Below, one piece after another: positions 45,555 to 54,712 of a stretch of DNA of 64,000 bases (its first letter is position 1; the number at the start of each line of letters is the position of its first letter). The DNA comes from Flavobacterium soyae (lineage in GTDB: Bacteria > Bacteroidota > Bacteroidia > Flavobacteriales > Flavobacteriaceae). A program made the translations under genes and the position numbers. The notes under the pieces were generated by a model. The model saw only the letters and a program-made list of their open reading frames with translations, ran no database searches and was not told the DNA's origin. The stretch is taken from contig NZ_JAJQXA010000004.1 in the NCBI RefSeq assembly GCF_021245985.1, forward strand, positions 1-64,000, written 5' to 3'.

Positions 45555-46661
45555 ATGAAAAAAATATTTTTTTTATTTCTATTTTCCATACAATTAATTA
45601 ATGCTCAAGAACTTGCATTAGTAAAAAAAGACGGTAAATTTGGTCTTATTACAAAAGAGGGAACTTTTGCCGTTGAACCAAAATTTGACAGCGCACGAGA
45701 TTTTTCAGATGGATTGGCAGCCGTTAAACAAAATGGAAAATGGGGATATGTCGACAGCAAAGGAACTTTTGTAATTCCTGCAGCTTTTGATAATGCAAGG
45801 GATTTCAATAGCGGAATTGCTGCGATAGAAAAAAAATCTGTTTGGTATTACATCAACAAACAAGGTGAAATATTAAAAGGTAATCCGGAATCAGATAAAT
45901 TATTTGATTTTCATTACGGAATAGCTTTTTTTAGACAAGCCAATAAAGTGGGGCTTATCAATAATAAATTGGAAATTGTTCTGGCTCCAAAATACGATGT
46001 TATCAGGGCTTTTTATAAAGGTTATGGAAGAGCAGCTGTAAATGGAAAATGGGGAATTGTTGATGCAGAAGGAAAAGAGGTTGTTGAAGCCATTTATGAC
46101 GAAGTTGGAGATTATTACAACAATACAACCTGGGCAAAAAAAGGAAAAGATTATGGACTGGTTCATAACGGACAATTTATTGCAATAGAAGGGGTTACTG
46201 AATTTGGTGCTTTTGGAACGCAAGATTTAATTGCTGCGAAAAAAGGCGTAAAATGGGGATTTATAAATTTTGAAGGACAATGGGTTCTTAAACCACTGTT
46301 TGACAAAACAAAACCATTCTCTAATAATTTAGCACCTGTTCGCATTCGAGAAAAATGGGGTTATACCAATTTAGAAGGAATATGTGTGGTACAGCCTATG
46401 TTTTATGATGCAGAGCCTTTTAGCGACGGACTTGCTGCTGTAAACAAAGGATATGGCTGGGGATTTATTAATGAAAGCGGAATAGTAGTTATTCCGGCAG
46501 ATTATGAAATTTCAGCAGCCTTTGGAAGCTATATGCGTGAAGAAAAAGGATTCATTGGCGGATTAGCAAGAGTAAAACGTAACGGTAAATGGGGGTTTCT
46601 GAAACCAAATGGAGACATTTTGATCGAATGGTTTCAAAATGCTGAACTCTTCCAGGAATAA
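45555..46661 (+). CDS. Secreted WG-repeat protein 1
   Basis: A 368-residue protein with a signal peptide (ending LINAQ) and about seven tandem WG repeats of roughly 40-55 residues, each with the pattern GKWGYVDSKGTFVIPAAFDN and DFSDGLAAVK. WG repeats form beta-rich modules with no assigned activity. It has a paralogue directly downstream and lies between the ammonia-lyase and ketoreductase genes of the pigment cluster. Its role there is unknown. Confidence 0.85.
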   Translation: MKKIFFLFLFSIQLINAQELALVKKDGKFGLITKEGTFAVEPKFDSARDFSDGLAAVKQNGKWGYVDSKGTFVIPAAFDNARDFNSGIAAIEKKSVWYYINKQGEILKGNPESDKLFDFHYGIAFFRQANKVGLINNKLEIVLAPKYDVIRAFYKGYGRAAVNGKWGIVDAEGKEVVEAIYDEVGDYYNNTTWAKKGKDYGLVHNGQFIAIEGVTEFGAFGTQDLIAAKKGVKWGFINFEGQWVLKPLFDKTKPFSNNLAPVRIREKWGYTNLEGICVVQPMFYDAEPFSDGLAAVNKGYGWGFINESGIVVIPADYEISAAFGSYMREEKGFIGGLARVKRNGKWGFLKPNGDILIEWFQNAELFQE

Positions 46662-46701
46662 AAAAGCATTTTTTATATTATTAATATTGAATCTTAAAAT
46701 C

Positions 46702-47928
46702 ATGAAAAAAACATTTATTTTTTTGTTGCTAGGTTTCATTCAATTTGTTAATAGTCAAGAACTAGCATTAGTTAAAAAGAATTCAAAAATTGGGTACATT
46801 TCCAAAGACGGATCTTTCAAAATCGAACCTCAATATAAATCTGCCAAAAGTTTTTCTGAAGGTTTAGCAGCTGTAGAAGACAACGGAAAATGGGGATTTA
46901 TTGACACTAAAGGAAGCTGGTTAATTCCGGCATCTTTTAATAATGCTAAAGATTTTAACAGCGGAATCGCAGTTGTACAAAAAGATAAGGACTGGGTTTA
47001 TATTAATACAAAAGGTGAAATTTTAAAAGCGCCTGCTACCGAAAAAATATTCGATTTTACTAACGGCGTTGCTTTTATAAGACAAGGAAATAAAGTTGGA
47101 TTAATCAATTCAAAACTAACCGTAGTTTTAGAACCAAAATACGATCAGATCAAACCTTTTGAAAATGGTTTTGCACGAGTTGAGTTAAACAAAAACTGGG
47201 GAATTATAAATACCGACGGAAAAGAATTAGTTGAACCCGCTTACGCAGAAATTGGAAACTATTTTAAAGGCACAACCTGGGCAAGAAAAGATAAAACTTT
47301 TGGACTTGTAAACGGCGGAAAATTTATTCCGGTCGATGGTGCCGAAAAAATATGGGATTTTGAAACACAGGATTTGACCTATGCCAAAAAGAACGGAAAA
47401 ATTGGTTTTATAGATCTAAAAGGAAATTGGGTAATTCTGCCTATATATGATAAAGGAAAAGCATTCTCCAAAAACTTAGCTCCTGTTTTAGTTGGAAAAA
47501 AATGGGGATATATCAATTTAAAAGGAGAATTTGTAATTGAACCTACTTACAGCGATGCAGAAGTTTTTAGTTCAAACGGTTTGGCTCCTGTAAAAGAAAA
47601 CAATTGGGGATTTATCAATGAAACTGGAAAACTGGTAATTCCAACACAATACGGAATTACTTCAAACGGATTCGTTATTGCGCTGTTTGTACAGCAGGAT
47701 AAGGGTTTTATTGATGGCGTTGCAAGAGTAAAAAACGAAGGAAAATGGGGTTTTCTTAAACCAGACGGAACTGTATTAGGAAACCAGTGGTTTGAAAACG
47801 CTGAACTATTTTCACAAACAGCAGAAAGAGAAAAAAAAGAAATAAGTGTAGCTGCTGAGAGTCCAAAAGCTGAAACAAAAACAGCAGTAAAACCAGCGAG
47901 CAAACCAGTAACTAAGAAAAAGAAATAA
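46702..47928 (+). CDS. Secreted WG-repeat protein 2
   Basis: A 408-residue paralogue of the preceding gene product, with the same repeat order (for example DNGKWGFIDTKGSWLIPASF and NNAKDFNSGIAVVQKDKDW). It has its own signal peptide (MKKTFIFLLLGFIQFVNSQ) and a Lys-rich tail from about residue 380. I chose the ATG at 46702 because it begins the signal peptide; the open frame reaches back to 46639 inside the previous gene. The pair is a tandem gene duplication. Confidence 0.85.
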   Translation: MKKTFIFLLLGFIQFVNSQELALVKKNSKIGYISKDGSFKIEPQYKSAKSFSEGLAAVEDNGKWGFIDTKGSWLIPASFNNAKDFNSGIAVVQKDKDWVYINTKGEILKAPATEKIFDFTNGVAFIRQGNKVGLINSKLTVVLEPKYDQIKPFENGFARVELNKNWGIINTDGKELVEPAYAEIGNYFKGTTWARKDKTFGLVNGGKFIPVDGAEKIWDFETQDLTYAKKNGKIGFIDLKGNWVILPIYDKGKAFSKNLAPVLVGKKWGYINLKGEFVIEPTYSDAEVFSSNGLAPVKENNWGFINETGKLVIPTQYGITSNGFVIALFVQQDKGFIDGVARVKNEGKWGFLKPDGTVLGNQWFENAELFSQTAEREKKEISVAAESPKAETKTAVKPASKPVTKKKK

Positions 47929-47962
47929 CATTTATTTCCACTAAAAAAATAAAATTTATATA

Positions 47963-48694
47963 ATGAAATGTGTATTAGTAACAGGCGGTTCAAGAGGAAT
48001 TGGAAGTGCTGTTTGTAAAAAATTAGCCGTTGAATCTAATTATCATATTTTGATCAATTATCATTCAAACAAAACTGCTGCCCAAGAAACACTTCAGGAA
48101 ATACAAAAATTAGGAGCAACCGGAGAAATTTTAGGTTTTGATGTTGCCAATTTTGAACAAGTACAAACTGTTTTAACACAATGGCAGGAATCAAACCCTG
48201 AAGCTATTGTTGAAGCTATTGTAAACAATGCCGGAATTACAAAAGATGGTCTTTTTATGTGGATGACTCCCGAAGACTGGAACGGTGTTGTAAACACAAG
48301 TTTAAACGGGTTTTTTAATGTGACGCAGTTTTTTATTCAAAAAATGCTTCGCAATAAATACGGCCGAATTGTAAATATGGTTTCTGTTTCTGGCGTAAAG
48401 GGAACAGCAGGACAAACCAATTATTCGGCTGCAAAAGGTGCAATTGTTGCTGCGACAAAAGCATTGGCACAAGAAGTTGCAAAACGTAATATAACTGTAA
48501 ACGCAGTTGCACCGGGTTTTATTAGAACAGACATGACAAGTGCGCTTGACGAAAAAGAGTTATTAAAACTGATTCCGGTAAATCGTTTTGGTGAAGCCGA
48601 AGAAGTTGCAGATTTGGTAAGCTTTTTGATTTCAAAAAAATCGAGCTATATTACCGGAGAAATTATTAATATAAACGGAGGAATATATTCTTAA
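47963..48694 (+). CDS. 3-oxoacyl-ACP reductase of the pigment cluster
   Basis: A 243-residue short-chain dehydrogenase of the FabG type, reducing the beta-keto group during chain extension. The NADPH motif is TGGSRGIGSAV (about 7-17), NNAG is at about 90-93, and the catalytic Ser, Tyr and Lys are in VSVSGVKGTAGQTNYSAAK (about 139-157). Although FabG-like, its place after the ammonia-lyase and before ketosynthases assigns it to aryl-polyene synthesis rather than membrane lipids. Confidence 0.9.
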   Translation: MKCVLVTGGSRGIGSAVCKKLAVESNYHILINYHSNKTAAQETLQEIQKLGATGEILGFDVANFEQVQTVLTQWQESNPEAIVEAIVNNAGITKDGLFMWMTPEDWNGVVNTSLNGFFNVTQFFIQKMLRNKYGRIVNMVSVSGVKGTAGQTNYSAAKGAIVAATKALAQEVAKRNITVNAVAPGFIRTDMTSALDEKELLKLIPVNRFGEAEEVADLVSFLISKKSSYITGEIININGGIYS

Positions 48695-48699
48695 ATTCT

Positions 48700-48847
48700 A
48701 ACACATAGAAACATAGATTTTCTGCGTAATAAAGAATGCAAAAAAGAAATACATTTCTTTCACATAGAAAGCTATGTTAATTTAAAATAAGTGAAACGCC
48801 TTTTTTGAGTTTACAAAAGCTATCCCGAAGTTTCGGGACTATGTGTT
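48700..48847. repeat. Inverted repeat spacer
   Basis: AACACATAG (48700-48708) and CTATGTGTT (48839-48847) bracket inner copies of CACATAGAAA and a TCCCGAAGTTTCGGGA palindrome. It fills the spacer before the first ketosynthase. Confidence 0.6.
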
Positions 48848-48890
48848 TAAAAAATTACACGTAACGGATAAAAAATTACTTTGAAAGACG

Positions 48891-50126
48891 ATGAATAAGA
48901 GAGTTGTAATTACTGGAATGGGAATTTATTCTTGTATCGGAACTTCTTTAGATGAAGTAAAGGAATCATTGTATAACGGAAAATCGGGTATTCAGTTTGA
49001 TTCTGAACGAAAAGAATTTGGTTTTCAATCAGCCTTAACCGGAATGGTTCCTAAAGCTGATTTAAAAAATTTATTGACCCGTAGACAACGTATGAGCATT
49101 GGTGAAGAAACCGAATATGCTTATATGGCCACTATCGAAGCACTGAAAAATGCGAATATCGACGATGCTTTTTTTGACACTCGCGAAGTTGGGATTATGT
49201 ACGGAAACGACAGCGTTTCTAAAGCAATTATTGACGCTACAGATATTGTGCGCGAGAAAAAAGATACTGCCTTAATTGGTTCAGGAGCGATTTTTAAATC
49301 GATGAATTCTACCGTTACGATGAATCTTTCCACGATTTTTAAACTTCGCGGCATCAATTTAACAGTAAGTGCTGCCTGTGCAAGCGGTTCACATTCTATT
49401 GGATTAGCTTATTTTTTAATAAAAAGTGGTTTTCAGGATATTATTATTACCGGAGGAGCGCAGGAAATCAACAAATATGCGATGAGCAGTTTTGATGGTT
49501 TAGGCGTTTTTTCTAATCGCGAAAGTAATCCCGAAAAAGCTTCTAGGCCTTTTGATGCAGGCCGTGACGGATTAATTCCGAGTGGCGGCGGTGCAACTCT
49601 AATCCTTGAAAGTTACGAATCTGCAATAGCAAGAGGCGCAACAATTATTGCCGAAGTTTCAGGTTACGGATTTTCATCAAACGGCGGACATATTTCGACT
49701 CCAAACGTCGAAGGTCCGGCTACAGCAATGCAGCGAGCACTTGACGATGCTAAACTAAAAGCGTCAGATATTGAGTACATAAATGCACATGCTACCTCAA
49801 CTCCCGTTGGCGATGCAAACGAAGCCAAAGCTATTTTTGAAGTTTTTGGTGAGAAAAATCCTTATATAAGTTCTACAAAATCAATGACAGGCCACGAATG
49901 CTGGATGGCGGGGGCAAGTGAAATTATCTACTCTATCATAATGATGCTGAACGATTTCATTGCGCCAAACATCAATTTAGACAACCCAGATGAAGATGCT
50001 TCAAAATTAAATTTAGTTAAAACTACGTTAAACAAAAAATTTGACATATTTTTGTCCAATTCTTTCGGTTTCGGAGGAACCAACTCGGCGTTGGTGGTTA
50101 AAAAGTTTAAATTGAACGATGAATAA
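48891..50126 (+). CDS. Beta-ketoacyl-ACP synthase 1 of the pigment cluster
   Basis: A 411-residue FabF-type condensing enzyme with a complete active site: Cys in VSAACASGSHSIG (about 161), His in NAHATSTPVGD (about 299) and His in KSMTGHECWMAGASE (about 331). The HEC in place of the usual HTL/HCL is a small oddity. It overlaps the following acyl carrier protein gene by 8 bases. One of three intact ketosynthases in the window. Confidence 0.9.
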   Translation: MNKRVVITGMGIYSCIGTSLDEVKESLYNGKSGIQFDSERKEFGFQSALTGMVPKADLKNLLTRRQRMSIGEETEYAYMATIEALKNANIDDAFFDTREVGIMYGNDSVSKAIIDATDIVREKKDTALIGSGAIFKSMNSTVTMNLSTIFKLRGINLTVSAACASGSHSIGLAYFLIKSGFQDIIITGGAQEINKYAMSSFDGLGVFSNRESNPEKASRPFDAGRDGLIPSGGGATLILESYESAIARGATIIAEVSGYGFSSNGGHISTPNVEGPATAMQRALDDAKLKASDIEYINAHATSTPVGDANEAKAIFEVFGEKNPYISSTKSMTGHECWMAGASEIIYSIIMMLNDFIAPNINLDNPDEDASKLNLVKTTLNKKFDIFLSNSFGFGGTNSALVVKKFKLNDE

Positions 50127-50373
50127 AGAAGAGATTATAGCACGAATTAATGGTTTTTTGGTTGATGAATTTGAAGTAGACAATGACGACATTGAACCAA
50201 CTGCTAATTTAAAAAATACACTTGGCTTAGATAGTTTGGATTATGTTGATTTGGTAGTTTCAATAGAGGCTAACTTTGGCGTAAAACTAGTCGAGGCTGA
50301 TTTTGTTGGAATTGCTGATTTTCAAAGCTTCTACGACCTTATTGAAACCAAATTAAAAGCCAAAACAGCTTAA
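50119..50373 (+). CDS. Acyl carrier protein 1
   Basis: An 84-residue acyl carrier protein with the phosphopantetheine Ser in LGLDSLDYVDLVV (about residue 39). It overlaps the ketosynthase before it by 8 bases and the acyltransferase after it by one base. It is probably dedicated to the pigment pathway, like the second one at 61309. Confidence 0.92.
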   Translation: MNKEEIIARINGFLVDEFEVDNDDIEPTANLKNTLGLDSLDYVDLVVSIEANFGVKLVEADFVGIADFQSFYDLIETKLKAKTA

Positions 50374-51254
50374 TGAGTCAATGGGATGGCAAATCAAAAG
50401 GAACTGTTTTAGGCTATAGAATATTCGTTTTTTTGATTCAAAAAGCGGGTGTCAAATCTGCTTATGTTTTACTCTATTTTGTTGCTTCTTATTACTTTTT
50501 ATTTTTAAGGAAAAGCAATCGCGCTATCTTTTATTATTTTAAAGAAAGGCTTCAGTATTCCTATTTTAAATCAAAAAAAATGGTTTTCAAAAGTTATTAC
50601 ACTTTTGGACAGACTATTATTGACAAGGTTTCTATTTCGGCAGGAATGCGAAACAAATTCACTTACGAATTTGACGGAATTGAGATTTTAAAAAATCTGC
50701 TGGCCGAAAAAAAAGGCGGTGTTTTAATCAGCGCGCATGTTGGAAATTTTGAAATTGCGGAACATTTCTTAGGCGACATTGATCTTGATTTTCAAATCAA
50801 CTTAGTCACTACAGATTTAGAACATTCTGCGATTAAAAATTATTTGGAAAGCATCGCCCAAAAACCAACTGTAAAATTCATTATTATCAAAGAAGATTTG
50901 TCTCATATATTTGAGATCAATGCTGCTTTGGCCAATAACGAATTGGTTTGTTTTACAGGCGACCGTTATTTTGAAGGCACAAAATCACTTTCTGAAAACA
51001 TTTTAGGCAAAGAAGCAAACTTCCCTGCCGGTCCATTTTTAATTGCATCAAGATTAAAAGTTCCCGTTGTGTTTGTTTATGTTATGAAAGAGCCAAATTT
51101 ACATTATCATTTATACGCAAGAGAAGCCGCAGTGAAGCACCGTGACGAAAAAGCATTGCTGAAAGAATACGTAACAAGCGTAGAAAACATCCTGAAAAAA
51201 TATCCTTTGCAATGGTTTAATTACTTCGATTTTTGGAATGATTTGAAGAAATAG
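50373..51254 (+). CDS. LpxL-family acyltransferase
   Basis: A 293-residue lysophospholipid acyltransferase-like protein with an N-terminal membrane segment (about 26-46). The HX4E motif is HVGNFE in LISAHVGNFEIAEHF (about 127-132). It resembles lipid A acyltransferases but lies in the aryl-polyene cluster; in such clusters these enzymes are thought to transfer the finished chain to a lipid or alcohol acceptor. Exact acceptor unknown. Confidence 0.85.
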   Translation: MSQWDGKSKGTVLGYRIFVFLIQKAGVKSAYVLLYFVASYYFLFLRKSNRAIFYYFKERLQYSYFKSKKMVFKSYYTFGQTIIDKVSISAGMRNKFTYEFDGIEILKNLLAEKKGGVLISAHVGNFEIAEHFLGDIDLDFQINLVTTDLEHSAIKNYLESIAQKPTVKFIIIKEDLSHIFEINAALANNELVCFTGDRYFEGTKSLSENILGKEANFPAGPFLIASRLKVPVVFVYVMKEPNLHYHLYAREAAVKHRDEKALLKEYVTSVENILKKYPLQWFNYFDFWNDLKK

Positions 51255-51261
51255 CGCACTG

Positions 51262-51353
51262 ATTTTACAGATGAAACGAATTTACGCAGATTCCTTTTTT
51301 ATTTATCTGATTATAAAAAACCTGTGTAAACCCGTTTCATCCGTAAAATCCGC
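51262..51353. repeat. Inverted repeat of the GATTTTACRGATGAAAC type
   Basis: A left arm ending in TTTACGCAG (51262-51290) and a right arm GTGTAAACCCGTTTCATC onward (51324-51353) are roughly complementary. Related words occur in the spacers at 7530-7640, 19205 and 58670. Confidence 0.6.
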
Positions 51354-51404
51354 GGGCCAAAAACCTCACAACAACAAGGAAAAATCTGTTTAAATAAATT
51401 TACT

Positions 51405-51412
51405 TATTTTTG
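51405..51412 (+). promoter_or_regulatory. -7 element before darA
   Basis: TATTTTTG fits TANNTTTG. It is 27 bases before the start at 51439. No clear TTG partner is seen. Confidence 0.45.
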
Positions 51413-51438
51413 TTCGCAACCAAAGCAAACAAACCTCA

Positions 51439-52341
51439 ATGAAAAATGTTCTTGTTATTTATTATTCTCAATCCGGGCAGTTAGAAACCATTGCGCAAAA
51501 CATCGCAAAACCATTTCTGAATTCAGAGAATATAAATGTAACTTTTCACGAAATACAATTAGAAAAGCCTTTCCCGTTTCCTTGGAGTAAAGATGCTTTT
51601 TTTGATGCCTTTCCAGAATCGTTTTTACAAATTCCGACTGCATTAAAACCCATTCCCGAAGAAGTTTTAAATACAAAATTTGATTTGGTACTTTTCCATT
51701 ACCAGGTTTGGTATTTGTCGCCTTCAATTCCAATAAACTCGTTTTTAAAAAGCGATGACGCCAAAAAAATCCTGAACAACACGCCAGTTATAACCATCAG
51801 CGGATCAAGAAACATGTGGATTATGGCGCAGGAAAAAATCAAAGCTTTACTAAAAGAGGCTAATGCACAATTAGTGGGTAATGTAGCTCTGGTAGATCGT
51901 GTTGGAAATTTAATAAGCGTAATTACAATTGTAGAGTGGATGTTCTCTGGCGTTAAGAAAAAATATTTAGGTATTTTTCCACTACCGGGAGTTTCAGAAA
52001 AAGACATAAACGAATCTCCAAAATTTGGTGAAGTAATGCTTTCATCCTTTAACGAGAATAATTTAGAGCATTTACAGCCAAAATTGGTAGAAATTGGTGC
52101 CGTAAAAATTAGTCCGTACTTAGTTACAGTAGACAAAACGGCCAATAAAATTTTCAATAAATGGTCAAACCTGATTTTTAAAAATCAAAAAAACCGAAAA
52201 AAGCTTCTAAAAGTATTTAATGTTTATTTATTCTTGGCAATTTGGTTAATCTCACCAATAGTGTATATATTGCACTTTATTTCCTACCCTTTTAAGTTAA
52301 AAACCATAAAAAGACAAACTCAGTATTATCAAGGAGTTTAG
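51439..52341 (+). CDS. darA: Dialkylresorcinol condensing enzyme DarA
   Basis: A 300-residue protein matching DarA of dialkylresorcinol/flexirubin clusters, which with DarB joins two fatty chains into the aromatic ring. The N-terminus is flavodoxin-like (VLVIYYSQSGQLETIAQNIA). The C-terminus has a hydrophobic helix (VYLFLAIWLISPIVYILHFI, about 262-281), so it is probably membrane-attached. It is directly followed by darB, the diagnostic pair. Confidence 0.9.
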   Translation: MKNVLVIYYSQSGQLETIAQNIAKPFLNSENINVTFHEIQLEKPFPFPWSKDAFFDAFPESFLQIPTALKPIPEEVLNTKFDLVLFHYQVWYLSPSIPINSFLKSDDAKKILNNTPVITISGSRNMWIMAQEKIKALLKEANAQLVGNVALVDRVGNLISVITIVEWMFSGVKKKYLGIFPLPGVSEKDINESPKFGEVMLSSFNENNLEHLQPKLVEIGAVKISPYLVTVDKTANKIFNKWSNLIFKNQKNRKKLLKVFNVYLFLAIWLISPIVYILHFISYPFKLKTIKRQTQYYQGV

Positions 52342-52357
52342 AAGCGAATTTTAGATT

Positions 52358-53491
52358 ATGTTTGAAGTATATATAACAAAAGCTGCAAAATATTTGCCTA
52401 ACGAAGCTGTTTCAAATGATGAAATGGAAGCCTACTTAGGTCTTATCAACGATACTGCCTCAAAAGCAAGACGTATTATTTTGCGCAATAATAAAATTAC
52501 AAGCCGTTATTACGCTGTTGACAAAACAGGAAAAAGCACACACAGCAATGCCGAATTAACCATAAATGCCATTTTGCCGTTATTTGATGAAAATTTTACG
52601 CCTCAGGATTTAGAAGTACTTTCATGCGGAACCTCAACTCCGGACATTTTTCTGCCTTCGCACGCTGCAATGGTACATGGTCTGCTGAAAAATAAATCGG
52701 TAGAACTAAACTCTTCAACAGGAGTCTGCTGTGCCGGAATGAACTCTCTTAAATTTGGTTTTCTTTCCGTACGTTCTGGAAATTCAAACAATGCAATCTG
52801 CACAGGATCAGAAAAAGTTTCTACCTGGCTAAACGCCCAAAAATACAATCACGAAGCTGACAATTTAAAAAGTCTGGAAGAACAGCCCATCATTGCTTTC
52901 AAAAAAGATTTTTTACGCTGGATGCTGTCTGATGGCGCTGGCGCTTTTTTATTAGAGAATAAACCAAAAGGGCCAATTTCTCTAAAAATAGAATGGATGG
53001 AAGCTTTTTCGTATGCATACGAATTAGAAACCTGCATGTATGCCGGAGGTGATAAACTTGAAAACGGAGAAATAAAATCATGGAGCGATTACGCACCAGA
53101 ACAATGGCTGAACGAATCTGTATTTTCTATCAAACAAGACGTAAAATTATTAGATGAATTTATACTGACAAAAGGCGCCGAAAGCATGAAAGACGCAATG
53201 GATAAAAACAACATCAAATCTGAAGATGTCAATTATTTTATTCCTCACGTTTCTTCTAACTTTTTTGTCGAAGGATTAAAAAAAGGATTAACAGAAAAAG
53301 GAATCGGAATGAGTGATGATAAATGGTTTATGAATCTTTCCAGAGTTGGAAATGTTGGTTCTGCCTCTATTTATTTAGCTCTTGAAGAATTAATGAATTC
53401 AGGGAATTTGAAAAAAGGAGATAAAATTCTTTTATCAGTTCCGGAAAGCGGAAGATTCTCTTTCGCATATGCGTATTTAACTGTCTGCTAA
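52358..53491 (+). CDS. darB: DarB, KAS III-like ketosynthase
   Basis: A 377-residue KAS III-fold enzyme. The triad is Cys in STGVCCAGMNSLKFG (about 125), His in YFIPHVSSNFFVEG (about 295) and Asn in LSRVGNVGSASIYLAL (about 332). It forms the carbon-carbon bond between two acyl chains before aromatisation by DarA. It ends with a one-base overlap onto the next dehydratase gene. Confidence 0.9.
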   Translation: MFEVYITKAAKYLPNEAVSNDEMEAYLGLINDTASKARRIILRNNKITSRYYAVDKTGKSTHSNAELTINAILPLFDENFTPQDLEVLSCGTSTPDIFLPSHAAMVHGLLKNKSVELNSSTGVCCAGMNSLKFGFLSVRSGNSNNAICTGSEKVSTWLNAQKYNHEADNLKSLEEQPIIAFKKDFLRWMLSDGAGAFLLENKPKGPISLKIEWMEAFSYAYELETCMYAGGDKLENGEIKSWSDYAPEQWLNESVFSIKQDVKLLDEFILTKGAESMKDAMDKNNIKSEDVNYFIPHVSSNFFVEGLKKGLTEKGIGMSDDKWFMNLSRVGNVGSASIYLALEELMNSGNLKKGDKILLSVPESGRFSFAYAYLTVC

Positions 53492-53919
53492 TGGAAGCTA
53501 TACTTTTAGAAAAAGAAGCTGTCGAAAATTTATTACCGCAAAAATTTCCTTTTGTAATGGTAGACAGTATGCTTTCTTATAGTGAAACATCATTGGTTTC
53601 CGGATTTAATATTAAAAGCAACAATATTTTTTTTGACAATAATACTTTTTTAGAAGCTGGTTTAATTGAGCACATGGCACAATCAGTGGCATTACATACG
53701 GGATATCAGTTTTTTTTAAGAAACGAAACGGCACCAACGGGTTACATTGGTTCTATTAAAGAAATTGAAATTAAAAAACTGCCAAAAATTAATGACACAA
53801 TTCAGTCAGCCGTTACCATTTTGCAGGAATTTGCAGGAATCACTTTAGTGAATATTGTGACAACATTAAATAATGAAGAAATCGCAAACGGACAAATGAA
53901 AACCGTTTTAGCCAAATAA
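53491..53919 (+). CDS. Dehydratase-like hotdog protein A, catalytic His replaced
   Basis: A 142-residue FabZ-like hotdog protein. The usual HRxPxxMVD is here LPQKFPFVMVDSM, so the catalytic His is Gln. The second catalytic acid is kept in AGLIEHMAQSVALHTGYQ. It is probably an inactive or half-active partner of the dehydratase that follows. Close packing (one-base overlap with darB, 10-base gap to the next gene) points to a stoichiometric complex. Confidence 0.8.
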   Translation: MEAILLEKEAVENLLPQKFPFVMVDSMLSYSETSLVSGFNIKSNNIFFDNNTFLEAGLIEHMAQSVALHTGYQFFLRNETAPTGYIGSIKEIEIKKLPKINDTIQSAVTILQEFAGITLVNIVTTLNNEEIANGQMKTVLAK

Positions 53920-53929
53920 TATAGATATT

Positions 53930-54391
53930 TTGAATACCGGAGTCGACATACAAAATTATTTACCGCACCGGGCGCCAATGCTTATGGTTGATTTAATTTT
54001 GGATATTGATGCCAACTTCGTAGAAACCACTTTTTTGATAAAAGAAGACAATATTTTCATTCAGAATAATGTTTTTATCGAAGCAGGTTTAATTGAAAAT
54101 ACAGCGCAGACTTGTTCGTCTATTGTTGGGAAAAAATACTTTTTTGACGAAGACGGAACAGAAAATGAAAACGTAAATGTAATTGGATTTATCAGTGCCT
54201 TAAAAAATGTAAAAATTCATTCGCTGCCAAAAGTTGGTGATACTATAATTACCAAAGCAAATTTAGTTTCAAAATTCGCTGGCGACGATTACACTTTATG
54301 CACGATGAGCTGTCAAAGTTCTGTCGAAGACCAAATACTCTTAGAATGCGAAATTAACTTGTTTATTCAAAAAACAGTTTCGGTTGAATAA
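53930..54391 (+). CDS. 3-hydroxyacyl-ACP dehydratase B
   Basis: A 153-residue hotdog dehydratase with both catalytic residues: His in LPHRAPMLMVD (about 13) and Glu in EAGLIENTAQTCSS. It would remove water during polyene building. The start is TTG; no ATG gives the conserved N-terminus. It overlaps the next gene by 8 bases. Confidence 0.82.
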   Translation: MNTGVDIQNYLPHRAPMLMVDLILDIDANFVETTFLIKEDNIFIQNNVFIEAGLIENTAQTCSSIVGKKYFFDEDGTENENVNVIGFISALKNVKIHSLPKVGDTIITKANLVSKFAGDDYTLCTMSCQSSVEDQILLECEINLFIQKTVSVE

Positions 54392-54704
54392 TTTAAAAAA
54401 AATCATTTTACATCTCGTAATCCGAATCGGAATTTTGGTCGTTTTACTTGGTTTCGTTTTCTTATTTTGGCATTTTACTTATGACCCTCATAAATATTGT
54501 GACGAAAGCGGACATAAACATGTCGATGGCGGTTTAGGAATGTTTGTTATTCTATTTATGATAACACAAATGTTTTATTTGGGATTACTAATAGAAATGA
54601 TTTATTTATTTGTAAAGAAAAACAGAATTTTAGCTTTTGCAAATCTGGGATTTTTAATAATTAGTTTATGTATAGCATTAGCCTGTATGTTTCTAATAAA
54701 TTAA
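54384..54704 (+). CDS. Small membrane protein of the pigment cluster
   Basis: A 106-residue protein with three predicted helices (about 8-26, 47-72 and 83-104). Between the first two is a charged, His/Cys-rich loop, FTYDPHKYCDESGHKHVDGG, that could bind metal. It starts at TTG inside the previous gene. Function unknown. Confidence 0.65.
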   Translation: MNNLKKIILHLVIRIGILVVLLGFVFLFWHFTYDPHKYCDESGHKHVDGGLGMFVILFMITQMFYLGLLIEMIYLFVKKNRILAFANLGFLIISLCIALACMFLIN

Positions 54705-54712
54705 TTAGCAAT

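Noticed and set aside
47547..47993. A 148-codon minus-strand frame over WG-repeat gene 2 and the ketoreductase start
   Set aside because: It is antisense to two clear genes; its apparent hydrophobicity comes from complementing Lys-rich codons.
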